NCBI GenBank assembly: GCA_016717205.1 | Contig: JADKGC010000001.1 | Span: 1,116,001-1,180,000, forward strand | Reading direction: 5' to 3' | DNA: 64,000 bases | DNA from: Candidatus Flexifilum breve | GTDB lineage: Bacteria; Chloroflexota; Anaerolineae; Aggregatilineales; Phototrophicaceae | Shown: positions 16,534 to 25,113 of the stretch, piece by piece | Layout: the number at the start of each line of letters is the position of its first letter | Numbering within the stretch: position 1 is the first letter of the stretch | Notes under the pieces: generated by a model | The model's database searches: none | What the model saw: only the letters and a program-made list of their open reading frames with translations | Told to the model about the DNA's origin: nothing | Made by a program: the position numbers and the translations under genes

Positions 16534-17946
16534 TCAATTTTCTTCCGCGGCGGCGTGCTGACTCATGTGCGGGCAACCCGCCGCGACCGCCTCGCGGATC
16601 GTCGCCGCGTCGGTCAATTCCCTGAGCGGCTTGCGCTGATAGCGCACCCGCACCGCCGACGGATGATTTGCGCCGTTGCCCGTGACAACATGGATCTCCC
16701 GGCTGAGCAGTTCGAGGTCAAACTGCTGGAAGAGGCGCGCGGTGATGATCGCCATTTCGTTCTTGGCGAAGTTCATACCCGTGCATTTGTGGATGCCCCC
16801 ACCAAACCCGACAATCGCAAACGGATTCTTGCCCTCAGCGCGCTCTGGGGCATAGCGCAGCGGGTCAAACTGATCCGGATTGGCGAACACATCGCCTTTC
16901 ATATGCGACGTCGCCGCGCTGACCATGATGCGCCAGCCCGCCGGGATCTCGTACGCGCCGATCTGCGTGGGCGTCGTCACCGTGCGAATCTGCGTGTCGG
17001 CAGAGGGACGCAGACGCGTCGTCTCGTCGATTGCCCAGTACAGATGATCCAACCCGTGCAGCACACCCGCGTCGATCTGCACGCCGTACGCGACCTTCTC
17101 GCGGATTTCCGTCTGCACGAGCGCCCGATACTCGGCATTTTGCAGCAGCAGCGCGATCAACCACGCGGCCTGCCCCGCCGTCGTCTCGTGCCCGGCGAAC
17201 AGCAACCCCATGAAGATCGTGACGATCTGTTCTTCCGGCAGGAACGTGCCATCCTTGAGCTGGGTCGTCAGCAAAATCGTGACGAGGTCGTCGTATTGGC
17301 CGGGGTTCTGCTTGCGCTCCGCGATCACCCGCTTGAGCGTCGCGGCGATCTTTACCTTGGCGCGGTCGCGGCGCTTGAACTTCGGCAGCGGCAGATTCGG
17401 CGGCAGCACCGGGTCGAGTGAAGCGCTGATGGCGGCGTATTCCTGCCAGAACTCGTCGCCCAGTTCACGCGCAAAGTCTTTACCGATTAGGGCACGCCCG
17501 GCGACATACTGCGTGAGGCGCAGCATTTCGGCGGTGATGTCCATCTCGCCGGATTGACCGAGCGCGTCCAGCCACTTCTGCACTTCGACATTCATGGCTT
17601 CGATATAACCGACCATGCGTTCGCGCTTGAAGATCTCCTGCAGCAGCGGGCGCTGGTTGTAGTACGCTTCGGCGCTGGCCGTGAACAACACCTCGCCAAT
17701 CGACGCTTTGAGGAAGGCATAGCCCTCCTGCATATTCAGCGCTTTATCCGTCTCGCTGTAAAACACGCGGTTGTGCTCCGCACCCGTGATCACCAGAACG
17801 GGCTGCGGCCCCAGCTTGATCGTGAACAGGTCGCCGTGTTCGGCGTAACCTCGTTTGAATAAGCTCTCGCGATTTCGCAGCATCTCGACCAGATGCCCAA
17901 TGACGGGCAGTCCGCCGGAAACCATCGGAGGTACAGTGACTGTCAT
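16534..17946 (-). CDS. Cytochrome P450 (CYP51-like group)
   Basis: A 470-residue P450 with all core motifs: the I-helix oxygen-activation sequence FAGHETTAG (about residues 249-257), the K-helix ExxR in DETTRLRP, and the haem-binding loop FGGGIHKCTG with the axial Cys. Length and N-terminus (PVIGHLVEMLRN) fit a soluble bacterial enzyme of the clan that includes sterol 14-demethylases; the exact family cannot be fixed by eye. A TetR-family regulator lies just upstream on the same strand, and a 16-bp palindrome in the gap suggests direct repression, as for inducible detoxifying or catabolic P450s. No ferredoxin or reductase is adjacent. The C-terminal 30 residues (AAGCPHMSQHAAAEEN) extend beyond the usual fold. 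Confidence 0.9.
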   Translation of the reverse strand: MTVTVPPMVSGGLPVIGHLVEMLRNRESLFKRGYAEHGDLFTIKLGPQPVLVITGAEHNRVFYSETDKALNMQEGYAFLKASIGEVLFTASAEAYYNQRPLLQEIFKRERMVGYIEAMNVEVQKWLDALGQSGEMDITAEMLRLTQYVAGRALIGKDFARELGDEFWQEYAAISASLDPVLPPNLPLPKFKRRDRAKVKIAATLKRVIAERKQNPGQYDDLVTILLTTQLKDGTFLPEEQIVTIFMGLLFAGHETTAGQAAWLIALLLQNAEYRALVQTEIREKVAYGVQIDAGVLHGLDHLYWAIDETTRLRPSADTQIRTVTTPTQIGAYEIPAGWRIMVSAATSHMKGDVFANPDQFDPLRYAPERAEGKNPFAIVGFGGGIHKCTGMNFAKNEMAIITARLFQQFDLELLSREIHVVTGNGANHPSAVRVRYQRKPLRELTDAATIREAVAAGCPHMSQHAAAEEN

Positions 17947-17993
17947 GCTGTTGCCCTCTTACTACTCTGACTGTGTGCGGTGGTGCTCGATTT

Positions 17994-18009
17994 TGAAACG
18001 GTCGTTTCA
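17994..18009. promoter_or_regulatory. TetR-type operator before the P450
   Basis: TGAAACGGTCGTTTCA is a perfect 7-bp inverted repeat with a 2-bp centre. It lies 47 bp upstream of the P450 start and 60 bp after the end of the TetR gene. Size, symmetry and position fit a TetR-family operator. Confidence 0.7.
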
Positions 18010-18069
18010 GAATGCGGACTAGTGTAGCAGAGGTTGGGGTCGAAGAATGCTTAGGGTTTGTTGAATTTT

Positions 18070-18654
18070 TCACGCATACAGTAAGCGGAGGATAACGCGG
18101 GTGATCGCGGCGGCATACGGAAAATCCGCTTTGACGCCTTTGACGGTCGCGACGCCATGGAGCGCGCTGACAATCGCATAGGCCAATTCGAGCGGGTGCT
18201 GCTGGCTGGTGACCGTTCCAGCCACTTGCCCGGCGCGCAGCACATCCGCGACGATCTGCGTGATCCCCGCGTGATGGGCGAGCAAAAGCTCAGTCACATC
18301 CAGGTCGCGCGTGCCAAACTCGACCATCGTGTTGAAGGCGAGCGATCCCTGCGCGGTTGCGGTTGGCTGGACGGCGTCCTCGATTGAGCCGAACAGACCA
18401 CTGACGAACTGTTCTGGTGACGCGGCAGCGAGCGCCATCTGCGCGATCCGTTCGCGTTCCCAAGCGCAGAAGCGCGCCAAAACCACGAGGAACAGCCCGC
18501 GCTTATCGCCGAACGCCTCGTACATGCTGCTGCTGCTGATCCCGGTCGCATCGATCAGGTCGCGGATCGACGTCGCTTCATAGCCGCGCTCCCAGAACAG
18601 GCGCAGCGCCCGGTTGATCACGTCGTCCCTATCAAATTCGCGTGGTCGCGGCAT
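18070..18654 (-). CDS. TetR/AcrR family transcriptional regulator
   Basis: A 194-residue regulator. The N-terminal HTH is typical: FDRDDVINRALRLFWERGYEATSIRDLIDATGI followed by SSSMYEAFGDKRGLF (shown in parts), with the recognition helix at about residues 37-46. The C-terminal part is the helical ligand-binding and dimer domain of the TetR_C type common to AcrR-like drug or fatty-compound sensors. It is encoded just upstream of, and on the same strand as, the P450, and a palindromic operator lies between them. It most likely represses the P450 until an inducer binds. It is divergent from the SnoaL-like gene at 18773. Confidence 0.88.
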   Translation of the reverse strand: MPRPREFDRDDVINRALRLFWERGYEATSIRDLIDATGISSSSMYEAFGDKRGLFLVVLARFCAWERERIAQMALAAASPEQFVSGLFGSIEDAVQPTATAQGSLAFNTMVEFGTRDLDVTELLLAHHAGITQIVADVLRAGQVAGTVTSQQHPLELAYAIVSALHGVATVKGVKADFPYAAAITRVILRLLYA

Positions 18655-18678
18655 GGTACAGATTCTTTCAACGGATGT

Positions 18679-18706
18679 TTGATGCGTATTCTATCCGCGT
18701 TATAGT
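18679..18706 (+). promoter_or_regulatory. Probable promoter of the SnoaL-like gene
   Basis: TTGATG (18679-18684) and TATAGT (18701-18706) are separated by 16 bp on the plus strand, 66 bp before the chosen start. The elements lie in the divergent gap with the TetR gene. Confidence 0.5.
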
Positions 18707-18772
18707 TTTCCAGCTCATCGCCCTGCCAACTCAGCCCGCTTGACCCGCAAATTGACTTTTCAAGGAGTCCAA

Positions 18773-19159
18773 GTGACCGATCAACTAGAACGCAATAAAC
18801 AGACGGTAATGGCGTTTTACGATCTCATGTTCAACCAGTGCCAGCCCGCCGAAGCGATGGCGCTGTACGGCGGCGATCACTACACCCAGCATAACCCGGC
18901 GGTCCCCGATGGGAAAGAGGCGTTTATCGCGTATTTCATCCGCATGGCGCAGGAGTATCCGGGGAAGCGCGTCGAATTCCGGCGCGCCATCGCCGAGGGG
19001 AATTATGTCGTGCTGCACTGCTACCAGCAGTGGCCGGGCGACAGCGATTGGGCGGGCATCGACATCTTCCGCCTGGATGACAACGGCAAAATCGTCGAGC
19101 ATTGGGATGTGCTGCAAGCCATCCCCGAAACGTCGGCCAACAACAACACGATGTTTTAG
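18773..19159 (+). CDS. SnoaL-like / NTF2-fold protein
   Basis: GTG 18773 is chosen as start because AAGGAG lies 5 nt upstream; an ATG at 18740 would place that site inside the gene. The about 128-residue product has the SnoaL-like polyketide cyclase or NTF2 pattern: NKQTVMAFYDLMFNQ helix, YGGDHYTQHNPAVPDGKEAF, and the C-terminal strands DWAGIDIFRLDDNGKIVEHWDVLQ (given in parts: IDIFRLDDNGKIVEHWD). Proteins with this ending are common stand-alone bacterial NTF2-like proteins with no established reaction. It is monocistronic, followed by a repeat cluster. Confidence 0.85.
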   Translation: MTDQLERNKQTVMAFYDLMFNQCQPAEAMALYGGDHYTQHNPAVPDGKEAFIAYFIRMAQEYPGKRVEFRRAIAEGNYVVLHCYQQWPGDSDWAGIDIFRLDDNGKIVEHWDVLQAIPETSANNNTMF

Positions 19160-19189
19160 AGGCGAACTTCGCCTCGGAAAAGGGCTGAT

Positions 19190-19291
19190 ACTGACCCCAC
19201 CCCCGGCCCCTCCCCGAATTCAGGGAGGGGAGCCAACAGACTCGGGTTTGCGCCTTCCCCGAATTCGGGGGAAGGTTGGGATGGGGGTAGG
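19190..19291. repeat. Intergenic repeat cluster 2
   Basis: Two GAATTC-centred hairpins lie in tandem: CCCCTCCCCGAATTCAGGGA-type at about 19207-19231 and CCTTCCCCGAATTCGGGGGA-type at about 19253-19273, followed by GGGATGGGGGTAGG. The same element occurs in other gaps of the window. A small GAGGCG/CGCCTC hairpin (19159-19175) overlaps the stop of the upstream gene. Confidence 0.75.
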
Positions 19292-19329
19292 TACTGAAAC
19301 CCCTCAGGAAATACGTTGTGCCCCAGCCC

Positions 19330-19752
19330 TTACAGCGCGCGCATGCGATTGTTGCGGGCGTTGTGTTCAACTTCGGCCAAACCCAGCGCTTCGAGCAGCG
19401 GCGGAATGTACATGCCAAAACGCCCGCGCAGCCCCTTCTTGAGGCCGTACCACCCGCCGACCGGATTGTCCGGCGACCGTCCCCAGGCCTCGACCGTGCC
19501 TTCTTTGGCGGGCTTCTGTTCGTCGGCGCTGCCGAGCTCCATCCAGTCGCCGTGCGCCTTGAGCATCGCGTGCAAATCGTCAATGCAGCGCAGATCGTAG
19601 AGCAGCGTCGTCGTGCCCACCGTACACACCAGCACGGGCGGAGTCGCGCTCTCGTCCTTGTATAGCGTATATTCCGACGTTCCCGGCGGCGTCTTCAACA
19701 CCCACGGATCCGCTTTCGTACCTGTTCCACTGAATTCTGCCTTGCTCATCAT
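19330..19752 (-). CDS. Conserved small protein of unknown function
   Basis: A 140-residue soluble protein. Start at ATG 19752 is favoured by AAAGGA 5 nt upstream; ATGs at 19758 and 19749 are alternatives. The sequence GTKADPWVLKTPPGTSEYT, LRCIDDLHAMLKAHGDWMEL, AWGRSPDNPVGGWYGLKKG and RFGMYIPPLLEALGLAE has the look of a widely conserved bacterial family of unknown function, which I cannot name with certainty. It is rich in Trp and Gly, without signal peptide, membrane segment or catalytic motif. The following gene upstream on the same strand encodes an SRPBCC protein; the two may form a unit, with only about 50 bp between them. Confidence 0.75.
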   Translation of the reverse strand: MMSKAEFSGTGTKADPWVLKTPPGTSEYTLYKDESATPPVLVCTVGTTTLLYDLRCIDDLHAMLKAHGDWMELGSADEQKPAKEGTVEAWGRSPDNPVGGWYGLKKGLRGRFGMYIPPLLEALGLAEVEHNARNNRMRAL

Positions 19753-19800
19753 GCGCATCCTTTTGCTCTCACTAAACTATTGAAGCATAACACGATCCGG

Positions 19801-20259
19801 TTAAGCGCGTTCGGCAGCCACTTTGAGATCGGCGGCATAGCGCTCAAACGTCGGGCGGAAGTCCGGCAGCGACCGGGCGATCATCGGCAGCATCAGCCCG
19901 GAAAACGTCTCGGTCATCATGAAGACTGTGCTCCCACCGCTCTCCGGCGTCAGTGTGAATTCGCGCACGCCCTGAAACATGGGCGCGGCGCCGTCCTGCC
20001 AGACCATCCGCGCGTTCGGTTCAAACCGCGATACTTTCAGCTTGAAAATCCGTTCGGCGGTGGTCGTCTTCAGTTGGATCGTCTGCCCAAGCGCAATCGT
20101 GCCGTCGATGCTCCGGATGGTCGAGTTCCAACTGGGAAACTGGCGGGCGTTAGTGAGCAGTGACCAGATCTTCTGCGGGGGCGCCTGCACCTTGATGCTG
20201 ACACCGACCTGCATCCGAAAGAGCGATTTGGTTAGCGTGGCTGTGCCGTCGTTCTGCAT
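19801..20259 (-). CDS. SRPBCC-family protein (polyketide cyclase / START-like)
   Basis: A 152-residue protein with the START/Bet v1-like SRPBCC pattern: an initial strand VGVSIKVQAPPQKIWSLLTN, SWNSTIRSIDG, a strand pair ending ARMVWQDGAAPMFQGVREF, and the long C-terminal helix FRPTFERYAADLKVAAE. These proteins bind a hydrophobic ligand in a deep cavity; the ligand here is unknown. The gene is divergent from an ECF sigma factor across a 90-bp gap. That neighbourhood suggests that the sigma factor could control it, which is inference only. Confidence 0.82.
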   Translation of the reverse strand: MQNDGTATLTKSLFRMQVGVSIKVQAPPQKIWSLLTNARQFPSWNSTIRSIDGTIALGQTIQLKTTTAERIFKLKVSRFEPNARMVWQDGAAPMFQGVREFTLTPESGGSTVFMMTETFSGLMLPMIARSLPDFRPTFERYAADLKVAAERA

Positions 20260-20281
20260 TCGTCATCCTCTTGCTGTAAGC

Positions 20282-20299
20282 TGTCGTGATGTAACGACA
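20282..20299. promoter_or_regulatory. Inverted repeat between the SRPBCC and ECF sigma genes
   Basis: TGTCGT (20282-20287) and ACGACA (20294-20299) form a perfect 6-bp inverted repeat with a 6-bp spacer, centred in the divergent gap. It could be an operator for either gene. A TATAAG hexamer at 20336-20341 lies close to the ECF start and has no clear -35. Confidence 0.35.
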
Positions 20300-20348
20300 T
20301 ACGGCGGTCAAAGGATGCGCTGTTTTCACGATCACTATAAGATGAGTT

Positions 20349-21344
20349 ATGAACGAGGGCGACCAGAAAGTCCCAACCATGCTTCGTGAGTTGAGCCAGC
20401 ACGAATTCGGCAACCGCCTTGAACCGTATCGCCGCGAACTGCAAGTCCACTGCTACCGGATGCTGGGCTCGCTGCACGATGCGGAAGATATGGTGCAGGA
20501 GACCTTTCTGCGGGCGTGGACGCGGCGCGCCACCTACACGCAGGACATCTCCGTGCGGGCATGGCTGTACAAGATCGCGACCAACATCTGCCTCGACGCG
20601 CTCAAGAAGACCCGGCGGCGCGTGATTCCCAAGACGCTGCGTGACGCGGAGCCAAGCGGCGACTCGGTGCCACCGGCAATCCTCGAACCGATCTGGCTCG
20701 ATCCCTATCCCGATGATCTCATCCCGTGGGCGGCGGAACACCCTGAACAAATCGTCGTCACGCGGGAGAGCGTGAGCCTCGCCTTCATGGCGGCGCTGCA
20801 CGTGCTGCCACCGCGCCAACGCGCGGTGCTCATCCTCAGCGATGTGCTCGACTGGAGCGCCGCGGAGATCGCTACGCTGCTCGACACGACGGTTTCGGCG
20901 GTCAAAAGCGCGCTGCACCGGGCGCGCGCCAGCCTTGATGCAGCGCATCCGGATGTCCCGGCGCCGCGTCCGGACGATTTCCTGCTCCAAACACAGTTAG
21001 CCGCCTATGTCCAGGCGTGGGAGACCGCCGACGTGGACGCGCTGATCACGCTGCTGCGCGATGATGCGACCTTCAGCATGCCGCCGATTCCCTCGTGGTA
21101 TCAGGGCAAGGCCGCCATTCACCAGATCGTCGGAACGCGAGTTTTCGCGGGCATGCCGGGCTGGCGTTTACTGCCCGCGCGCGCCAATGGGCAGATCGCC
21201 TTCGGGCTGTACCGGCGCGGCGCGGACGGCTACGCTGCCTACGGTGTGCAGGTCGTCACGTTCGCCGGCGACGCCATCAGCGATATCATCACCTTCCGCA
21301 AACCGGATCTGGTCGAGCGCTTCGGACTGCCGCCACAGCCCTAA
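20349..21344 (+). CDS. ECF sigma-70 factor with C-terminal SnoaL-like domain
   Basis: A 331-residue sigma factor. Region 2 (about residues 23-90) includes YRRELQVHCYRMLGSLHDAE, then DMVQETFLRAW and RAWLYKIATNICLDALKK. Region 4 (about 150-200) includes LPPRQRAVLILSDVLDWSAAE and LDTTVSAVKSALHRAR. The C-terminal about 110 residues (LLQTQLAAYVQAWETADVDALITLLRDD, MPPIPSWYQG) form an NTF2/SnoaL-like domain, as in the large ECF subgroup where this domain replaces a separate anti-sigma factor (TIGR02960-like). No anti-sigma gene is adjacent, which fits. The start could also be ATG 20379. Confidence 0.88.
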   Translation: MNEGDQKVPTMLRELSQHEFGNRLEPYRRELQVHCYRMLGSLHDAEDMVQETFLRAWTRRATYTQDISVRAWLYKIATNICLDALKKTRRRVIPKTLRDAEPSGDSVPPAILEPIWLDPYPDDLIPWAAEHPEQIVVTRESVSLAFMAALHVLPPRQRAVLILSDVLDWSAAEIATLLDTTVSAVKSALHRARASLDAAHPDVPAPRPDDFLLQTQLAAYVQAWETADVDALITLLRDDATFSMPPIPSWYQGKAAIHQIVGTRVFAGMPGWRLLPARANGQIAFGLYRRGADGYAAYGVQVVTFAGDAISDIITFRKPDLVERFGLPPQP

Positions 21345-21442
21345 GATAATCGGACTATCGCGCACGACTCGCGTCCAAACTCTCCCTGTAGTATGGTAAA
21401 CGATCATCATTGTCGTACTAGTCGCCGAGAGTTTGCCGCCTC

Positions 21443-23308
21443 ATGACCGAGCCTACCGTCACGACTGCTCAGATTGATCACATTTTGGATGCGATTGAAG
21501 CCGCTGGTCCGCAAAACCTCGCTGCCCAGTTGCCAGACGCCGAGCGCGCCGCCCAACTCGCCCACGCCATCGGTTATGCCCGGGGCGAAAGCCGAGCGTT
21601 ATACCTGTGTTCCAGTCTATACACGTCCCTTGGCGACTACGTCAAAGTCGCGTCGTACGCTCAGCAAGCCCTGACCATTGCCCAAGCCCACGATCTCCCT
21701 CTGGAACGCGCGTACGCGCTGACCTTGCTGGCCGGAGCCTATTCGAACAACGGCATGACTTTAGAAGCGCTCGAAATGCTGCAGAATGAAGCGATTGCGG
21801 CCTCCGCCCAGCAAAACCTCTATCTGCAGGAAAAATATCTCAACACACTCGCCATTACGCACCTCAATACGGGGAGCTATGACCGCGCTATCGAAGCTTT
21901 TCAGAAGGTGCTCGAACTCGGACGCACCGCGCGGCGCGGTCAAGCAGAATACGTCGCCTTGCATAACATAGGGTCTGTATACAGCATGCAGGGCAAAATC
22001 GAACAGGCGCTGCGCTACTTCCGGGAGGCTGCCGCCACTGCCGAGCGCTACGAGTGGCTGAGCAAGCAGATCAGCGCTTTGCTCGGGGTAGCCGCGCAGG
22101 AGATCGAACTGAAACGCCTCGACGACGCCACCGCCACCCTCGATCAGGTCGGGCGGCTGACCGACCAACTCGGCATGCAGCCGGGCGCCAGTTTACTGCG
22201 CTTTCGCGGCCATTTGCGCTATGAACAGGGCGCGCACGCGGACGGTCTCCGCGATCTCGAACAAGCCTTAGAGCAAGCCAGAGCGCAGAATGATTGGTAC
22301 AACCTGCGCTTCATCCTCAACGAACTCAGCGGCTTCTATGAGCAGCAGGGTGCACCTCAGCAGGCGCTCGCGCTCGTCCGGGAACTGCTGGATATGACGC
22401 AAAAGTCCAACAGCGAGCAGATTCAATCCCGCGTGCAGACGCTGCATGCTTTCCACGAAGTGGATAACCTGCGGCTGCGCTCGGAAGCCGCCGAACGCGA
22501 ACTGATCGCTTACAAACAGGCGGAGCAAGAGCGTCTGGAAAAAGAACGCATGGCGATGGTCCTGCATCAGGAACAGGAATATGCGCGCCAAAAACAGCGC
22601 GTGCTCGCTCGTCTGCATCATGAACTCCGCACACCGCTGGCAATCATCAATTCGTCGGCGCAGATCATCGGACAGTATGGGCTGCGGCTTCCCCCGGAAA
22701 AGCTGCAGCGCCAGCGCACGGCGATGCAGGAGCAAATCGCGCGGTTTGAGAAGCAGTTAGCCAACATTGCGACGGTCCTGCAAGCCAAAAGCGAACTCGG
22801 GACGAATGAGCCGGTCGCGCTCGATCTCGTCAAGCTGTGTGCGGCGGCAACGGCCCAGGCCGAAACGGAAACGAAACAGGTGGACCGCATTCACATGACG
22901 ACGCGGTGCGCTGCGCCACTCCTCGCCCTAGACAAAGATCTGGTCACGGCCATCATCACCGAGCTGCTCATCAATGCGCTCAAATTCTCGACGGCGACCG
23001 TCGAATTCACCGTTGCCTGTACCACTGATCTGCTTGAAATCACGGTCACGGATCAGGGAATCGGCATTCCAGCCCCTGAACAGGCTCAGGTGTTTGAACC
23101 CCTGTTCCGTGCCAGTAACACGGACGATATCGGTGGCAGCGGGCTGGGTCTGACGATCGTGCGCGACTACGTTCGGCATCTCGGCGGTACTGTGCAAATC
23201 ACCAGTGAGATTGGTCAGAGCACCGTGGTCAATGTGCGCCTCCCCCTGCCCAAGCGCGGTTCAACCGGGCCATTAGGGGGCACGCAGTCCGACACGCCGG
23301 CCACCTAG
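21443..23308 (+). CDS. Cytosolic TPR-histidine kinase
   Basis: A 621-residue protein without membrane segments. Residues about 1-330 are a run of tetratricopeptide repeats (for example YVKVASYAQQALTIAQAHD, YDRAIEAFQKVLELG, IEQALRYFREAAATAERY). A coiled linker around 345-385 precedes the HisKA box LHHELRTPLAII (His near 393). The ATPase has an N-box ITELLINALKFS, G1 TDQGIGIPAPEQ and G2 GGSGLGLTI. TPR kinases of this type sense through protein contact. No response regulator is adjacent, so it is an orphan kinase; the three stand-alone receivers at 13.6-14.9 kb are possible but unproven partners. It ends 5 bp before a convergent XRE gene. Confidence 0.88.
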   Translation: MTEPTVTTAQIDHILDAIEAAGPQNLAAQLPDAERAAQLAHAIGYARGESRALYLCSSLYTSLGDYVKVASYAQQALTIAQAHDLPLERAYALTLLAGAYSNNGMTLEALEMLQNEAIAASAQQNLYLQEKYLNTLAITHLNTGSYDRAIEAFQKVLELGRTARRGQAEYVALHNIGSVYSMQGKIEQALRYFREAAATAERYEWLSKQISALLGVAAQEIELKRLDDATATLDQVGRLTDQLGMQPGASLLRFRGHLRYEQGAHADGLRDLEQALEQARAQNDWYNLRFILNELSGFYEQQGAPQQALALVRELLDMTQKSNSEQIQSRVQTLHAFHEVDNLRLRSEAAERELIAYKQAEQERLEKERMAMVLHQEQEYARQKQRVLARLHHELRTPLAIINSSAQIIGQYGLRLPPEKLQRQRTAMQEQIARFEKQLANIATVLQAKSELGTNEPVALDLVKLCAAATAQAETETKQVDRIHMTTRCAAPLLALDKDLVTAIITELLINALKFSTATVEFTVACTTDLLEITVTDQGIGIPAPEQAQVFEPLFRASNTDDIGGSGLGLTIVRDYVRHLGGTVQITSEIGQSTVVNVRLPLPKRGSTGPLGGTQSDTPAT

Positions 23309-23313
23309 AGAGG

Positions 23314-24261
23314 CTACCTTTCGACGGGGAAATCCCGGTTGTATTCCGCGATCACGGCGTCAATGTCGACCAGCTCCCACAGGCGCAGATGCTTGGAATG
23401 CGTCGGGCGATTGGCGGCGAAGTAGGCATAGGTCGCGTCCTGTTCCGCCCCCGTGCCGACCGGACGGTAGTAGATCAGGTCGAACAGGCTGTCGATGTGC
23501 ACAATCGGCTGTTCAACGCGCTGGAAGTTGAACACCTGTCCATCCGGCAGGCTGATCGTCAGATCGACGCTGGCGTGCTGCATATTGCCGAATGGATACA
23601 ACAGCTTGTTAGGGCTGAGTTCCAGTTCAACCTGCGCCCACACCGCGCGGAAATGCGCGTAATCTGCGGGCAGCAGCCGCGCAGCCATGGAGTCAGGGTA
23701 CTCGGCGTAGAACGCTTCGTGCCGCCGAAAGGCGTTGCGCGCTTTGAAGCGAAAGACGTGCTCCCGCTCAATCTGGTCGCAGTTGACCAATCGCCCGCGC
23801 ACATCGCGCCGCGAATCGAAAATCGCGTCGAACACCGTCAGGTAATGGCGCATGGAGGCTTCGAGCGAACTGTAGCCCGTGTCATGCAGCGTGATCTCGT
23901 TCTCGTTGATCAGCCAGTACAGGCCGCGAAAGTCGGTGATGTACAGCGGAAACTGATAATCGTGCACCTGTTCCGCGACCGCCTCGAGCACAGCGATGAT
24001 CTGCTCTTTGGGCGGAAGGCGTGTGATGTTGCCGTACCCTGCCAACCCACGCAGGTAAGCGATATCGGATGGCGTGAGGTGCAGCGCCGCGCCGAGGCGA
24101 TCAATGGTCGAGGGCCGGGGCAGCCGCCGCCCCTTCTCCAATTCGATGACCGGCCCCGTCCCTTTCCAACCGAGACGCGCCGCGAGATCAAAAATACCGA
24201 TACCCTCGCGCTGCCGAAAGGCGCGGAGGGCGGTGCCAAAGGTCGTGGTTTGTGTCATCAC
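23314..24261 (-). CDS. XRE-family regulator with MmyB-like ligand-binding domain
   Basis: A 315-residue regulator. The N-terminal about 75 residues are a Cro/C1-type HTH (TALRAFRQREGIGIFDLAAR, VIELEKGRRLPRPSTIDRLG). The remainder matches the PAS-like domain of MmyB-type regulators: PLYITDFRGLYWLINEN, a central YLTVFDAIFDSRRDVRGR, and SVDLTISLPDGQVFNF. These domains are thought to bind small or fatty ligands. The gene is divergent from the SDR-ABC-hydantoinase operon, and an inverted repeat overlapping the operon promoter lies in the gap, so it is the likely controller of that operon. ATG 24261 and ATG 24258 are alternative starts. Confidence 0.85.
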   Translation of the reverse strand: MMTQTTTFGTALRAFRQREGIGIFDLAARLGWKGTGPVIELEKGRRLPRPSTIDRLGAALHLTPSDIAYLRGLAGYGNITRLPPKEQIIAVLEAVAEQVHDYQFPLYITDFRGLYWLINENEITLHDTGYSSLEASMRHYLTVFDAIFDSRRDVRGRLVNCDQIEREHVFRFKARNAFRRHEAFYAEYPDSMAARLLPADYAHFRAVWAQVELELSPNKLLYPFGNMQHASVDLTISLPDGQVFNFQRVEQPIVHIDSLFDLIYYRPVGTGAEQDATYAYFAANRPTHSKHLRLWELVDIDAVIAEYNRDFPVER

Positions 24262-24281
24262 CGACTTTTCTATCCAACAAC

Positions 24282-24320
24282 AGCAACTTTATTGACAGAA
24301 AGCGTTGCTCTCACTATACT
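24282..24320 (+). promoter_or_regulatory. Promoter and operator of the SDR-ABC-hydantoinase operon
   Basis: TTGACA (24292-24297) and TATACT (24315-24320) are spaced by exactly 17 bp, a near-consensus sigma70 promoter for the gene at 24387. An inverted repeat AGCAAC (24282-24287) / GTTGCT (24304-24309) brackets the -35 element. Binding of the divergent XRE regulator there would block transcription. Confidence 0.75.
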
Positions 24321-24386
24321 CCGCAATCATAACTCATTACGTGGTCATTTGTAATATTAATCGGCTGCACCCCAAAGGCAGAGATT

Positions 24387-25094
24387 GTGACGTTACACAC
24401 TGCGGTTGTGATTGGCGCTGGACAGGGCATGGGACAGACAGCGGCGCTCCGGCTTGCTCGGCAGGGATTGACCGTCTACCTCGTCGGGCGAACGGAAAGC
24501 AAACTCCAGGCGACCGCCGAGCAGATCCGCGCGGGCGGAGGCACCTGCCACGTCTTCCCCGCTGACCTGACCGAAGAACCCGCGCTCGACGCGCTCACCG
24601 CACAGCTCAAAGCCGAAAACGTGGCCGTCGATGTGCTCGTGCATACGGCAGGCGAAGCGATGATCCGCCCGATTGCGGAAACCTCCTTTGCAGATTTCAA
24701 CCGCACGCTGGCGATCAACTTAGGCACGGCAATTCTCGCGGTGACCAAGCTCATCGGCTTCGTGCGCGCCAGCGCCAACCCCAGCATCATCCTGGTCTCC
24801 TCCAAAGTCGCGCTGCGCGGCTATGGCGGAGTCGCCGCGTATTCGGCGGCCAAAGCGGGCGTGGTCGGATTTGCCCGGTCGCTCGCCGTCGAACTGCGCG
24901 AGGAACGCATCCGCGTCACTGCCCTCTGCCCCGGCCCGGTTGATACGCCGATGCGCTGGTCAGCGACGCCGGATTTTGACCGTGATCTCGTCATCAGCGC
25001 GGAGACGATTGCCGATACCATCTGGTATCTCGCCAATCTCCCGCGCGGCACGATGACTGGCGAGTTCTTGATCCAAAGCGAAATCTACGATTAG
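24387..25094 (+). CDS. Short-chain dehydrogenase/reductase (SDR)
   Basis: A 235-residue Rossmann-fold oxidoreductase starting at GTG 24387. The nucleotide-binding motif is GAGQGMG, the following NxAG-type segment is HTAGEA, and the catalytic Ser-Tyr-Lys are in ILVSSKV and YSAAKAG. LCPGPVDTPM is the usual SDR loop after the active site. An Arg after the second strand (LVGRTESK) favours NADP(H). It is the first gene of an operon with a peptide-type ABC importer and hydantoinase/oxoprolinase genes and probably acts on a compound related to the imported substrate. The substrate is unknown. Confidence 0.88.
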   Translation: MTLHTAVVIGAGQGMGQTAALRLARQGLTVYLVGRTESKLQATAEQIRAGGGTCHVFPADLTEEPALDALTAQLKAENVAVDVLVHTAGEAMIRPIAETSFADFNRTLAINLGTAILAVTKLIGFVRASANPSIILVSSKVALRGYGGVAAYSAAKAGVVGFARSLAVELREERIRVTALCPGPVDTPMRWSATPDFDRDLVISAETIADTIWYLANLPRGTMTGEFLIQSEIYD

Positions 25095-25113
25095 TGTGGT
25101 TCGGAGGTTCTTA

